The notes under the pieces: model-generated
What the model was told of the DNA's origin: nothing
Databases searched by the model: none
What the model saw: the letters and a program-made list of their open reading frames with translations, nothing else
Position numbers and translations under genes: made by a program
Source of the DNA: Burkholderiales bacterium
GTDB lineage: Bacteria; Pseudomonadota; Gammaproteobacteria; Burkholderiales; Usitatibacteraceae
Reading direction: 5' to 3'
Assembly (NCBI GenBank): GCA_025359285.1
Contig: JANYGV010000170.1
Coordinates: 1-36,220 of the forward strand
DNA length: 36,220 nt
Shown here: in pieces, positions 25,343-34,073 of the stretch
How positions within the stretch are numbered: the first letter of the stretch is position 1
Layout of the letters: the number at the start of each line of letters is the position of its first letter

Positions 25343-26203
25343 ATGCTCAGAACGCTGCTAATAATTTCTGCACTCTCTGCACAGCTCCTTTTTTTCTCCG
25401 CCGTTTTTGCGTCTAATTTCACCAGCCCGTCCGCAAAGCCGCATGCAGCCACCCGCGCGAAATCTTACCCGCTAACATTTAAATGGGCTGACGATACGCC
25501 GATTGTGGGACGCACATTTCCCGCTTACAAGAAGGCCGAGTTGCAGAAATTGCGTCGCGGAGAAACGCTCGAAATTACCGGGCTTTATTCTGCGCAGGAG
25601 CAGCTCGCGGCGGGCAATCCGGCGCCTAATTTGGGCCTCGCCAGGGCGGCAAAAACAGCGGCCCTTTTTGCACCACCGAATCGAAATCGGCCATCTATAC
25701 CTTCTCTACGTTCTAGACCTATCAAACTAATGTCAGGACTGGTGACCGACGACAACTTTTCAGAAATTTCTAAGAAAATAGCTCCATTCGCCAGCGTAAG
25801 TTTTGGTACCGCGGCGATGCCTAGTCCCCAAGCGAATGATTCCTGGCTGAATGGTCCAACTGTCATATTGTTTCCGATCAGAAAAGCCAAACGTCATCCG
25901 AATCTACGGATAAGCGCCTATCTGCGAACGGTTGCTACCGCCTTGAAAACAGATAAAAAGCGAGTGACGTTGACGGGTTTCGCAGATACCCGCGGATCTA
26001 GCGATATGAACCTTCGTTTGGCTAAACACCGAGCAGAATCAGTGAAACAAGAGCTTACGAAACTCGGCGCGCCGGTTGATCAAATCGAAATTTCGACCAA
26101 GATTAAGCCTACTGAAGTCCAGCCTGCCCCGCATAATGACGGCGCAGATGACAGCATTGAGGGCCGCCAACGCAATCGTCGAGTAGAGGTATCTCTGCGC
26201 TAA
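25343..26203 (+). CDS. OmpA-family envelope protein
   Basis: This 286-residue protein has a signal peptide (LLIISALSAQLLFFSAVFAS) and a poorly conserved, positively charged N-terminal half. Its C-terminal OmpA-like peptidoglycan-binding domain has TLTGFADTRGSSDMNLRLAK, then HRAESVKQELTKLG and, at the end, GRQRNRRVEVSLR. In this family the Asp and Arg of FADTRG...NLRLAKHRAE and NRRVE bind meso-diaminopimelate of the cell wall. There is no beta-barrel, so it is probably a periplasmic or membrane-tethered anchor. The domain has about 35 residues between GAPVDQIEIS and the final GRQRNRR, within the normal range. The start ATG at 25343 lacks a strong ribosome binding site. It lies 95 bases after the helicase gene on the same strand. 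Confidence 0.85.
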   Translation: MLRTLLIISALSAQLLFFSAVFASNFTSPSAKPHAATRAKSYPLTFKWADDTPIVGRTFPAYKKAELQKLRRGETLEITGLYSAQEQLAAGNPAPNLGLARAAKTAALFAPPNRNRPSIPSLRSRPIKLMSGLVTDDNFSEISKKIAPFASVSFGTAAMPSPQANDSWLNGPTVILFPIRKAKRHPNLRISAYLRTVATALKTDKKRVTLTGFADTRGSSDMNLRLAKHRAESVKQELTKLGAPVDQIEISTKIKPTEVQPAPHNDGADDSIEGRQRNRRVEVSLR

Positions 26204-26580
26204 TGGCATCGAGGACGGAAGGCTCGTGTCGGCAGCAATCCGCATGAATCGCCTGCACACGATACCTTTGACAAACATGAAACCCGTTATACTTCGATGA
26301 TAAATTCGCGTAAGTAACGAGACGGCCCGCTATCAGCACTGCGCTCGTAAAAAAACAAAACCACCCCACGTTTACAAGACGTCGGGGATGATGTGAACCT
26401 GCGAAAGGCCTTATTTTTAGTTGGAATACATCATGAGTCGCGCCGGATGCGCCCGATATGCTAAAAATAAGGCCGCTTAATAGTGTGCGTGGCGTCCCGG
26501 CGTTAACTTCGCGGTCCGCTCACAGGTGATTAACAAATAGCGAAAACGTATCGAACAGGGCCTGCCCCCAGGAGAATCGC
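26204..26580 (+). promoter_or_regulatory. Intergenic region before the TRAP permease genes
   Basis: No gene is supported in these 377 bases. TTGACA (26268-26273) is a perfect -35, but the nearest TATACT (26288-26293) is only 14 bases away, so the promoter call is weak. The main feature is a 68-bp segment bounded by 14-base inverted repeats (26407-26474), which lies in the probable leader of the TRAP operon. AGGAGAATCGC just before 26581 is a good ribosome binding site. Confidence 0.45.
26407..26474. repeat. 68-bp element with 14-bp perfect inverted ends
   Basis: GGCCTTATTTTTAG (26407-26420) is mirrored exactly by CTAAAAATAAGGCC (26461-26474), with 40 bases between. The central part has its own GC-rich dyad around CGCGCCGGATGCGCCC. 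The loop is too long for a standard terminator. It could be a miniature palindromic element, an mRNA leader structure, or a distant bidirectional terminator. No target duplication is visible. Confidence 0.8.
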
Positions 26581-27177
26581 ATGCGAGCCTTACTAAATTT
26601 TTCCAAAATCATCGACGGGCTGAACAATCGCGTCGGCCACCTCGCCTGCTGGCTTACCTTGGTCGCTGTCCTGGTCAGCTCAGGCAATGCCACTTATCTC
26701 TATATATTTGGCGACAGTTCAAACGCATGGCTAGAACTGCAATGGTATCTTTTCTCGGCCGTTTTTTTGCTTTGCGGCGGCTATGCATTGCTGCATAACT
26801 CGCACGTCAGGATTGACGTCATTTATTCTCGTTGGTCGCGGCGTACACAGCTACACATCGATGTGTTTGGCATCTTGTTCTTTTTAATGCCGATGGCCAT
26901 TCTTATTCTTTATCTGTCTTGGCCTGTGTTCATAAACGCCTACATGAGCAAGGAAATGTCATCAAACGCTGGCGGTTTAGTTGTTTGGCCGGCTCGACTG
27001 TTAATGCCCGTCGGATTTTTCTTGCTGGTGCTGCAAGGTCTCTCCGAATTGATTAAACGTATCGCAATCATTCAGGGGCTGATACCTGATCCGACGCTCG
27101 ATGACGGGCCAACCGCCGAAGAAGAACTGGCGCGGGCCATTCAGGAGGCACGCGAAAAAGAATCGCTTCGTGCCTAA
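26581..27177 (+). CDS. dctQ: TRAP transporter small permease (DctQ)
   Basis: The 198-residue protein has four membrane segments. They are near residues 20-40 (LACWLTLVAVLVSSG), 55-75 (YLFSAVFLLCGGYALLHN), 95-115 (VFGILFFLMPMAILILYLSW) and 138-158 (LLMPVGFFLLVLQGLSELI). The motif HVRIDVIYSRWSRRTQLHID is characteristic of DctQ. It forms the membrane complex with the large permease DctM, encoded 80 bases downstream. The C-terminal 35 residues are acidic and helical (GPTAEEELARAIQEAREKES), longer than the minimal DctQ core, and may contact partners. AGGAGAATCGC before the ATG is a good ribosome binding site. Confidence 0.93.
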   Translation: MRALLNFSKIIDGLNNRVGHLACWLTLVAVLVSSGNATYLYIFGDSSNAWLELQWYLFSAVFLLCGGYALLHNSHVRIDVIYSRWSRRTQLHIDVFGILFFLMPMAILILYLSWPVFINAYMSKEMSSNAGGLVVWPARLLMPVGFFLLVLQGLSELIKRIAIIQGLIPDPTLDDGPTAEEELARAIQEAREKESLRA

Positions 27178-27256
27178 GGCGCGAGCGAAGCACTCCAGAG
27201 CCCGTACACACAGCATCAACACGAAAAATCAGGGAAAAGGATAGGACAAAAACCAG

Positions 27257-29200
27257 ATGACGCAATTCATCATTCATAACATGGCGCCCTTGATGTTTAT
27301 CGGGCTGTTTGTTTTTTTACTGTTGGGCTACCCCGTCGCATTTTCCCTCGGGGCCTGCGGCATCGTTTTTGGACTGGTCGGAATTGAGCTGGGCTTGTTG
27401 TCGCCATCACTGTTCCAGGCGCTCCCTGAGCGCATTTGGGGAGTCATGTCGAATGACACGTTATTAGCGATCCCCTTCTTTACGTTCATGGGCTTAATTC
27501 TTGAACGAAGCGGGATGGCAGAGGACCTGCTCGATACTATTGGTCAATTGTTTGGCCCTATTCGCGGCGGGCTGGCATTCGCGGTCATTTTTGTTGGCGC
27601 GTTGCTAGCAGCAACCACCGGCGTGGTGGCAGCATCCGTCATCTCGATGGGATTGATTTCACTGCCGATCATGCTTCGTTACGGATATGACCGACGGGTC
27701 GCAGCGGGCGTCATCTGCGCGTCGGGCACGCTGGCGCAAATTATTCCACCCTCCTTGGTGCTGATTATCATGGCCGATCAGCTGGGTAAATCAGTCGGCG
27801 ACATGTATGCAGGCGCGTTCATTCCCGGCGCGGTGCTGGCCTGCTTATACGTCTTGTATATCGTGGGAGTCGCTTTTTTCAAGCCCGCGTGGGTGCCCGC
27901 GTTACCGGTCGAGGCACGAACCTTCCGTGAGAAGACGGGACGAAGCGGCGTTATCTCGCTCGCCATCGTAATGTCGGCTGCCGTCGTGGTCGCTGTTTTG
28001 TATGCAAATTTCTACCCGCGCAAAGCTCTTGATGAAACCATTGTGGTGTCGGCCTCGGTAGGAATGGGTCTCGCCTTTGTAGCCGCGCTGCTTAATCGAC
28101 AATTCAAATTTGGCCTGCTTTCACGGCTCGCCGAGCAGGTTGTGTTTGTACTGGTACCGCCCCTGGCCCTGATCTTTCTGGTGCTGGGTACTATTTTTCT
28201 GGGTGTGGCTACCCCGACAGCGGGCGGCGCAATGGGCGCCACTGGCGCGCTGATTATGGCGGTCATGCGCGGGCGACTTAATTTCAAACTGCTTCGCCAG
28301 GCCATGGATTCCACCGCTAAATTGACTGCGTTTGTGGTGTTCATTCTGGTCGGCGCACGGATTTTTAGCCTCGCTTTCTACGGCGTCAACGGCCATGTCT
28401 GGGTTGAAGAGTTACTGGTGGGATTACCGGGCGGGCAGACGGGTTTTTTGATCGCCGTAAACGTTCTGGTATTTGTACTCGCGTTCTTCCTCGATTATTT
28501 CGAACTTGCATTCATCATTGTGCCGCTGCTCGGCCCCGCCGCCGATAAGCTCGGCATTGATCTGATCTGGTTTGGGGTACTGCTCGCAGTTAATATGCAA
28601 ACGTCGTTCATGCATCCGCCGTTCGGCTTTTCGCTGTTTTACTTTCGCAGCGTGGCACCTGCCAAAGAGTACATAGACCGGGTCACAAAAAAAATGACGG
28701 CGCCGGTCACGACTGGGCAAATTTATTGGGGCGCAATCCCTTTCGTATTGATCCAGCTCGTCATGGTCGGACTTGTCATTTCGTTTCCGCAAATGGTCAT
28801 GGTCTATAAAGATGATGTCAAAAAAATCGAGCCCGGCAAAATTGATTACAACTTGGGGCCAGCAGCGAGCGATGCAGAACAGCAAAAAAGCGAGGATACC
28901 GGCAATACGGACCTGATGAAATCACTTGGGGGTGCCTTGCCCACCGTGCCCGCAACAGCTGAGGCACCCAAATCCGAATCGTCCAGCGACGCCATCATGA
29001 AGTCCTTGGGAGGCAACGCAGCGTCTGATAATAAACCCAATGACACGCCGAAGGATGCGTCCAAGGGCATACTCAAGGCAGATGAAAAAATTGAGGCAAA
29101 AACGGATCATGGTGGGACTAAATTGCCCCCAGCTAAGTCCAAGACAGCGGATGAAAAAGCAGCGGACGACATTGAGAAAGCGTTAAGAGGAGGCAAGTAA
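27257..29200 (+). CDS. dctM: TRAP transporter large permease (DctM) with long C-terminal tail
   Basis: The 647-residue protein contains the DctM core of about 11-12 membrane segments. It includes DTLLAIPFFTFMGLILERSG near residue 72, GVVAASVISMGLISLPIMLRY and GVICASGTLAQIIPPSLVLI in the first half. The second half has GVATPTAGGAMGATGALIMA and VNMQTSFMHPPFGFSLFYF. It drives sodium-coupled uptake of carboxylates delivered by the binding protein. Typical DctM proteins are about 430 residues; here an inserted loop near residue 215-275 and a tail of about 110 residues add length. The tail, from about residue 540, is hydrophilic and K, A and D rich. It repeats a short helix motif: DLMKSLGGALP (552), DAIMKSLGGNA (578) and DDIEKALRGGK (637). 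A bidirectional terminator follows. Confidence 0.92.
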   Translation: MTQFIIHNMAPLMFIGLFVFLLLGYPVAFSLGACGIVFGLVGIELGLLSPSLFQALPERIWGVMSNDTLLAIPFFTFMGLILERSGMAEDLLDTIGQLFGPIRGGLAFAVIFVGALLAATTGVVAASVISMGLISLPIMLRYGYDRRVAAGVICASGTLAQIIPPSLVLIIMADQLGKSVGDMYAGAFIPGAVLACLYVLYIVGVAFFKPAWVPALPVEARTFREKTGRSGVISLAIVMSAAVVVAVLYANFYPRKALDETIVVSASVGMGLAFVAALLNRQFKFGLLSRLAEQVVFVLVPPLALIFLVLGTIFLGVATPTAGGAMGATGALIMAVMRGRLNFKLLRQAMDSTAKLTAFVVFILVGARIFSLAFYGVNGHVWVEELLVGLPGGQTGFLIAVNVLVFVLAFFLDYFELAFIIVPLLGPAADKLGIDLIWFGVLLAVNMQTSFMHPPFGFSLFYFRSVAPAKEYIDRVTKKMTAPVTTGQIYWGAIPFVLIQLVMVGLVISFPQMVMVYKDDVKKIEPGKIDYNLGPAASDAEQQKSEDTGNTDLMKSLGGALPTVPATAEAPKSESSSDAIMKSLGGNAASDNKPNDTPKDASKGILKADEKIEAKTDHGGTKLPPAKSKTADEKAADDIEKALRGGK

Positions 29201-29247
29201 GCCAATCCATCCGCCTAAATTTTTATATTAGCGGCGTATCTCATCTC

Positions 29248-29282
29248 CAAACAAAACGCCCCGAATCGGGGCGTTTTGTTTG
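29248..29282. terminator. Bidirectional rho-independent terminator
   Basis: This is a 35-base perfect palindrome: two 17-base arms around one central A, with core ACGCCCCGA / TCGGGGCGT and T-rich outer ends (GTTTTGTTTG) on both strands. It lies between the convergent DctM and binding-protein genes and should terminate both. Confidence 0.95.
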
Positions 29283-29320
29283 TGAACATTGCTGCGACTC
29301 CAACGCTGATGACTTGCTGA

Positions 29321-30481
<1,161 letters not shown>

Positions 30482-30597
30482 TCAATTTCTCCTCTGGTTT
30501 TTTTAACAAAACAGTAAAAACATTCTTATTATTAGTTGCCACTAAAAATGAATGTCGTACCGGCTGAGAATTAAAGCTTGCCTGGTGCACCCTATGA

Positions 30598-31977
30598 TTA
30601 TTCGGCACCGCCCGCAATCGACATTTTATCGATTAATATTGAGCCGGTCTGCTTCGAACCGAGCGCCAGCACGTCATTACCGACCGCCACGATGCCCTTC
30701 AGCATATCTTTCATATTGCCCGCAATGGTAATTTCTTCCACCGGATAGGCGATCTCACCGCTCTCGACCCAGAAACCGACTGCGCCGCGCGAGTAATCCC
30801 CCGTCACGCTATTGACGCCCTGCCCCATAAGCTCAGTGACGACGAAACCGCGATCCATTTTTTTGAGCAACCCGGCGAAATCTAGCTCGCCCGGCGCCAC
30901 GATCAAGTTGTGATTGCCACCCGCATTACCGGTCGTCGCCATGCCCAATTTACGCGCTGAATATGTGGACAGAAAATAGCCATTCACCACGCCTTCTTTG
31001 ACAATGTCGCGCGCCGCGGTCGCCACCCCTTCGCTGTCAAACGGCCCGCTTGCCAAGCCGCCCACCACAAACGGATCTTCAAATATTGAGACCCGCGGCG
31101 AAAAAACCTGGGTTCCTAAGCTGTCCAGTAAGAAACTCGATTTGCGATATAACGACGACCCACTCACGGCGCCCACAAAGCTGCCAATCAAACCGGAGGC
31201 CATGATCGGATCAAACAACACGGGCGCTTCGCAAGTCGTGGCCTGGCGCGCGTTCAGACGTGCGACGGTACGCTCGCCCGCCAGTCGGCCAATCATTTCA
31301 GGCGTTGCCAGTTTTTCGCCTGAGCGCGCCACGTCGTACCAATAATCGCGCTGCATGCCATCATCGGTGCCGGCAATGACCGACACGCTGGCGCTGTGGC
31401 GCGATGAGGGAAAGCCGCCCATAAATCCGAGCGAGTTAGCGTAAATAAAATCAGATTCCGAGGTGGAAACCGATGCGCCTTCCGAATTGTTGATCCGTTT
31501 GTCCACCGCGAACGCCGCCGCTTCCATACGTTTTGCAAGCTCGGTGGCCGCCTCGACGCTGAGCGGCCAGGCGTAATACAAGCCTTCATTGCTATACGGC
31601 GCTTTAGCGAGTCGATGTGCATCAGGAAGGCCAGCAAATTCATCGGCTGCGGTGTATTTGGCGATCGCCAGTGCGGCGGCCACGGTGCGCTCGATGGCGG
31701 CACGCGAAAAATCCGTGGTGGATGCATTCCCACGTTGTTGACCTAAATAAACGGTGATGCCGAGCCCCTTGTCGCGGTTGTGCTCAATGGTTTCAACTTC
31801 ATTTAGGCGCACGGTAACCGATTGACCAACGGAGGTAGAAACCTCAACATCGGCTGCGGTCGCGCCGAGTGCTTTGGCACGTTCTAACGCAAAAGCGGCG
31901 AGGTCGCTCAGCGAATCTTTATTCACAGCGCTTTGATGCGGTGTTGATTTAATATTTTGATTGGCAATTTGGGTCAC
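30598..31977 (-). CDS. pmbA: TldE/PmbA family metalloprotease subunit
   Basis: I start at the GTG at 31977 (VTQIANQNIK), giving 459 residues; the N-terminal 114 residues of the track ORF are antisense to yjgA and do not resemble the family. The body is a PmbA/TldE protein: FALERAKALGATAADVEVST, EHNRDKGLGITVYLGQQRG, MGGFPSSRHSASVSVIAG and, near the end, NSVTGDYSRGAVGFWVESGE. PmbA lacks the HExxxH motif of its partner TldD; the TldD/E heterodimer degrades or matures peptides such as microcin B17 and CcdA. No TldD gene is in the window. It is divergent from yjgA with 73 bases between the starts. Confidence 0.92.
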   Translation of the reverse strand: MTQIANQNIKSTPHQSAVNKDSLSDLAAFALERAKALGATAADVEVSTSVGQSVTVRLNEVETIEHNRDKGLGITVYLGQQRGNASTTDFSRAAIERTVAAALAIAKYTAADEFAGLPDAHRLAKAPYSNEGLYYAWPLSVEAATELAKRMEAAAFAVDKRINNSEGASVSTSESDFIYANSLGFMGGFPSSRHSASVSVIAGTDDGMQRDYWYDVARSGEKLATPEMIGRLAGERTVARLNARQATTCEAPVLFDPIMASGLIGSFVGAVSGSSLYRKSSFLLDSLGTQVFSPRVSIFEDPFVVGGLASGPFDSEGVATAARDIVKEGVVNGYFLSTYSARKLGMATTGNAGGNHNLIVAPGELDFAGLLKKMDRGFVVTELMGQGVNSVTGDYSRGAVGFWVESGEIAYPVEEITIAGNMKDMLKGIVAVGNDVLALGSKQTGSILIDKMSIAGGAE

Positions 31978-32050
31978 AGGCGGATATCCAGCGTAGGGTA
32001 AAATAGTGGGGAAATGACAGAAAACAAACCTAAAGATACGCGGAAAAACA

Positions 32051-32659
32051 GTGCGGAATAAAACAACACAGAAAACGAAAGCGATTGAGAATCTGGCGCG
32101 TTCAAAAGATGATATCGACAACGATGACACACTCGACGACGCTGAAAATTCTATCAGCAAAAGCCAGAAAAAACGGAACATGCTGGCTTTACAATCCGTC
32201 GGTGCGGAATTGGTGCTTCTCTCGACCGACGTTATCGCCAAACTCGATTTGCCGGATGAGCTGCGGGTTGCGGTTCTCGATGCAAAACGCATCCCCGGTA
32301 GCAAACATGGGGGTAACAAGCGCCAAATGCAATATATCGGCCGCTTGATGCGCGAAGTCGATCCCGCGCCAATCTTGGTTCAACTGCAAGCGCTTAAAGC
32401 GCCGAATCAAAAGCAAACCGCGCAACATCATTTGGCGGAGCGTTGGCGGGAACGGATGTTGGCCGATGCGACCTCAATCGCTGCGTTTGTACGCGAGTTC
32501 CCCGAGGCCGAGCAGGCCATACTTGAAAAGTATCTCGTAGATGCAAAAGACGATCACGCCAAACAGCGCCCACCGAAAAATTTCCGCTTGCTTTACCAAA
32601 CGCTGCATAAACACATCGTCAACCAGTTTGAACGCGAGCAACATCCGCCGGAATACTGA
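32051..32659 (+). CDS. yjgA: Ribosome-associated protein YjgA (DUF615, DarP)
   Basis: The 202-residue protein starts at a GTG (32051). After a charged, variable N-terminus rich in D and K, the DUF615 homology begins at SKSQKKRNMLALQSVGAELV. It continues with DELRVAVLDAKRIPGSKHGG, KRQMQYIGRLMREVDPAPIL and the tail RPPKNFRLLYQTLHKHIVNQ. YjgA (DarP) assists 50S ribosome assembly and associates with precursor particles. A small ORF (32014-32061) reads MTENKPKDTRKNSAE in another frame and stops just inside the gene; a short frameshift could have removed the original start. Its stop overlaps the mogA start by one base (TGATG), so the two are translationally coupled. A conserved neighbour of pmbA in many betaproteobacteria. 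Confidence 0.93.
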   Translation: MRNKTTQKTKAIENLARSKDDIDNDDTLDDAENSISKSQKKRNMLALQSVGAELVLLSTDVIAKLDLPDELRVAVLDAKRIPGSKHGGNKRQMQYIGRLMREVDPAPILVQLQALKAPNQKQTAQHHLAERWRERMLADATSIAAFVREFPEAEQAILEKYLVDAKDDHAKQRPPKNFRLLYQTLHKHIVNQFEREQHPPEY

Positions 32660-33249
32660 TGACTGATCTCGTAAAAATTGGGCTGATATCGATTAGCGAT
32701 CGCGCTTCAAAAGGCATTTATCAGGATGAAGGCCTGCCCGCGCTTGAGTCATGGCTGAACGGCGCGCTGAAGAATCCACTGACCATCGTTAGCCGTGTGA
32801 TTCCCGACGAACAAGCGCTGATTGAAACCACGCTCAAAGAATTTGTTGATATCGAGGGCTGTGCAGTGGTGTTGACGACCGGTGGCACAGGCCCCGCGCC
32901 GCGCGATGTGACGCCAGATGCCACGCTAGCCATCGCTGATCGGGTCATGGATGGTTTTGGCGAGCGTATGCGGCAGATATCGCTGCGTTTCGTTCCCACG
33001 GCGATTTTGTCGCGCCAGGTCGCGGTGATTCGTAAACAGTCGCTCGTCATCAATTTGCCGGGACAGCCAAAGGCGATCAAAGAAACCTTAGAGGGCTTGA
33101 AAGGTGCTGATGGCAAGCCGCTGGAAGTAGGAATTTTTGCCGCAGTGCCGTACTGCGTGGATTTGATTGGCGGGCCTTATCTGGAAACCAATGATGATGT
33201 CATCAAGGCGTTTCGGCCAAAATCTGCGATCCGTCCTGCCGTACTTTAA
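32659..33249 (+). CDS. mogA: Molybdopterin adenylyltransferase MogA
   Basis: The 196-residue protein matches MogA along its length. Key stretches are KIGLISISDRASKGIYQDEG, VIPDEQALIETTLKEFVD, the substrate loop LTTGGTGPAPRDVTPDA, FGERMRQISLRFVPTAILSR and VINLPGQPKAIKETLEGLKG. It ends PYCVDLIGGPYLETNDDVIK followed by RPKSA. MogA adenylates molybdopterin before MoeA inserts molybdenum, the last steps of Moco synthesis in the cytoplasm. The length (196) is close to that of E. coli MogA. It is coupled to yjgA by a one-base overlap, a gene order seen in related bacteria. Its partner moeA is not in this window. Confidence 0.95.
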   Translation: MTDLVKIGLISISDRASKGIYQDEGLPALESWLNGALKNPLTIVSRVIPDEQALIETTLKEFVDIEGCAVVLTTGGTGPAPRDVTPDATLAIADRVMDGFGERMRQISLRFVPTAILSRQVAVIRKQSLVINLPGQPKAIKETLEGLKGADGKPLEVGIFAAVPYCVDLIGGPYLETNDDVIKAFRPKSAIRPAVL

Positions 33250-33370
33250 TTTCTAAAGCCTAGCATTAGCGCGGCGTTTAGGCATTAAATGTCTAGAAAG
33301 CCGCACCAGTGCTAGCGTTAGAGTAAAACTTAGCGCGCACATTAAAAATTTAAATTTGGATCTGAACAAC

Positions 33371-34057
33371 ATGACCACCTTCATTCAACATATCGAACTC
33401 GTCACTGGCGCAAACCCCAAAGGTTCTGTCATTTGGATGCATGGACTCGGCGCTGACTGCTGGGATTTTGTGCCCATTGTGAAAGAGTTGAGTCTGGCTG
33501 AAACGTTGCCATTACGATTCATTTTCCCGCAGGCGCCGATGCGCCCTATCACCATCAACAACGGTCAGGTGATGCCGGGCTGGTACGATATTTCGATGCA
33601 GGATATTGCCCGCAAGCCAGATGAAATCGGTGTGCGTGAATCGCAAGCGGCAATTGATAAACTGATTGCGCGAGAGCTCGATCGCGGCATCGTGTCCGAT
33701 AAAATCATACTGGCGGGCTTTTCTCAGGGCGGCGCGGTTGCGTTGCAAGCGGGGTTGCGCAGCCCGCATGAACTCGGCGGCATCATGGCGCTGTCAACCT
33801 ACCTGACGCTCGGGGATTCACTGGCGAAAGAAAAAACAATCGTCAACGCGAATATCCCAATTTTGATGGCGCATGGCACCCAGGATCCGATTGTGCCGCT
33901 GGCGCTGGCGAGATCATCACGCGACGCGCTCACCCAACACAATTATCAGGTTGAGTGGCGCGAATATCCGATGCAACATTCGGTATGTGCGGATGAAGTA
34001 GAGGCGATTTCGCGGTGGATTACACAGCGCTTTTCATCAAAAATATTGCTGGCCTGA
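33371..34057 (+). CDS. Carboxylesterase / acyl-protein thioesterase-like hydrolase
   Basis: I start at 33371 (MTTFIQHIELV), giving 228 residues. The abhydrolase_2 fold is clear: the oxyanion strand VIWMHGLGADCWDFVPI, the nucleophile elbow AGFSQGGAVALQAG (Ser118), Asp in AHGTQDPIVPLALA and His in EYPMQHSVCADE. Relatives are Pseudomonas fluorescens carboxylesterase II and acyl-protein thioesterases, which cleave short esters or remove acyl groups. The natural substrate is unknown. It follows mogA after 121 bases with a GGATCTG before the start, and no terminator is obvious between them. It is convergent with the DUF885 gene, 16 bases away, so the two 3' ends nearly touch. Confidence 0.93.
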   Translation: MTTFIQHIELVTGANPKGSVIWMHGLGADCWDFVPIVKELSLAETLPLRFIFPQAPMRPITINNGQVMPGWYDISMQDIARKPDEIGVRESQAAIDKLIARELDRGIVSDKIILAGFSQGGAVALQAGLRSPHELGGIMALSTYLTLGDSLAKEKTIVNANIPILMAHGTQDPIVPLALARSSRDALTQHNYQVEWREYPMQHSVCADEVEAISRWITQRFSSKILLA

Positions 34058-34073
34058 TTTGTCCGCTGACGAT

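Noticed and set aside
31978-32319. N-terminal extension of the PmbA ORF
   Set aside because: The extra 114 residues overlap yjgA in antisense and do not match the family; the GTG at 31977 fits better.
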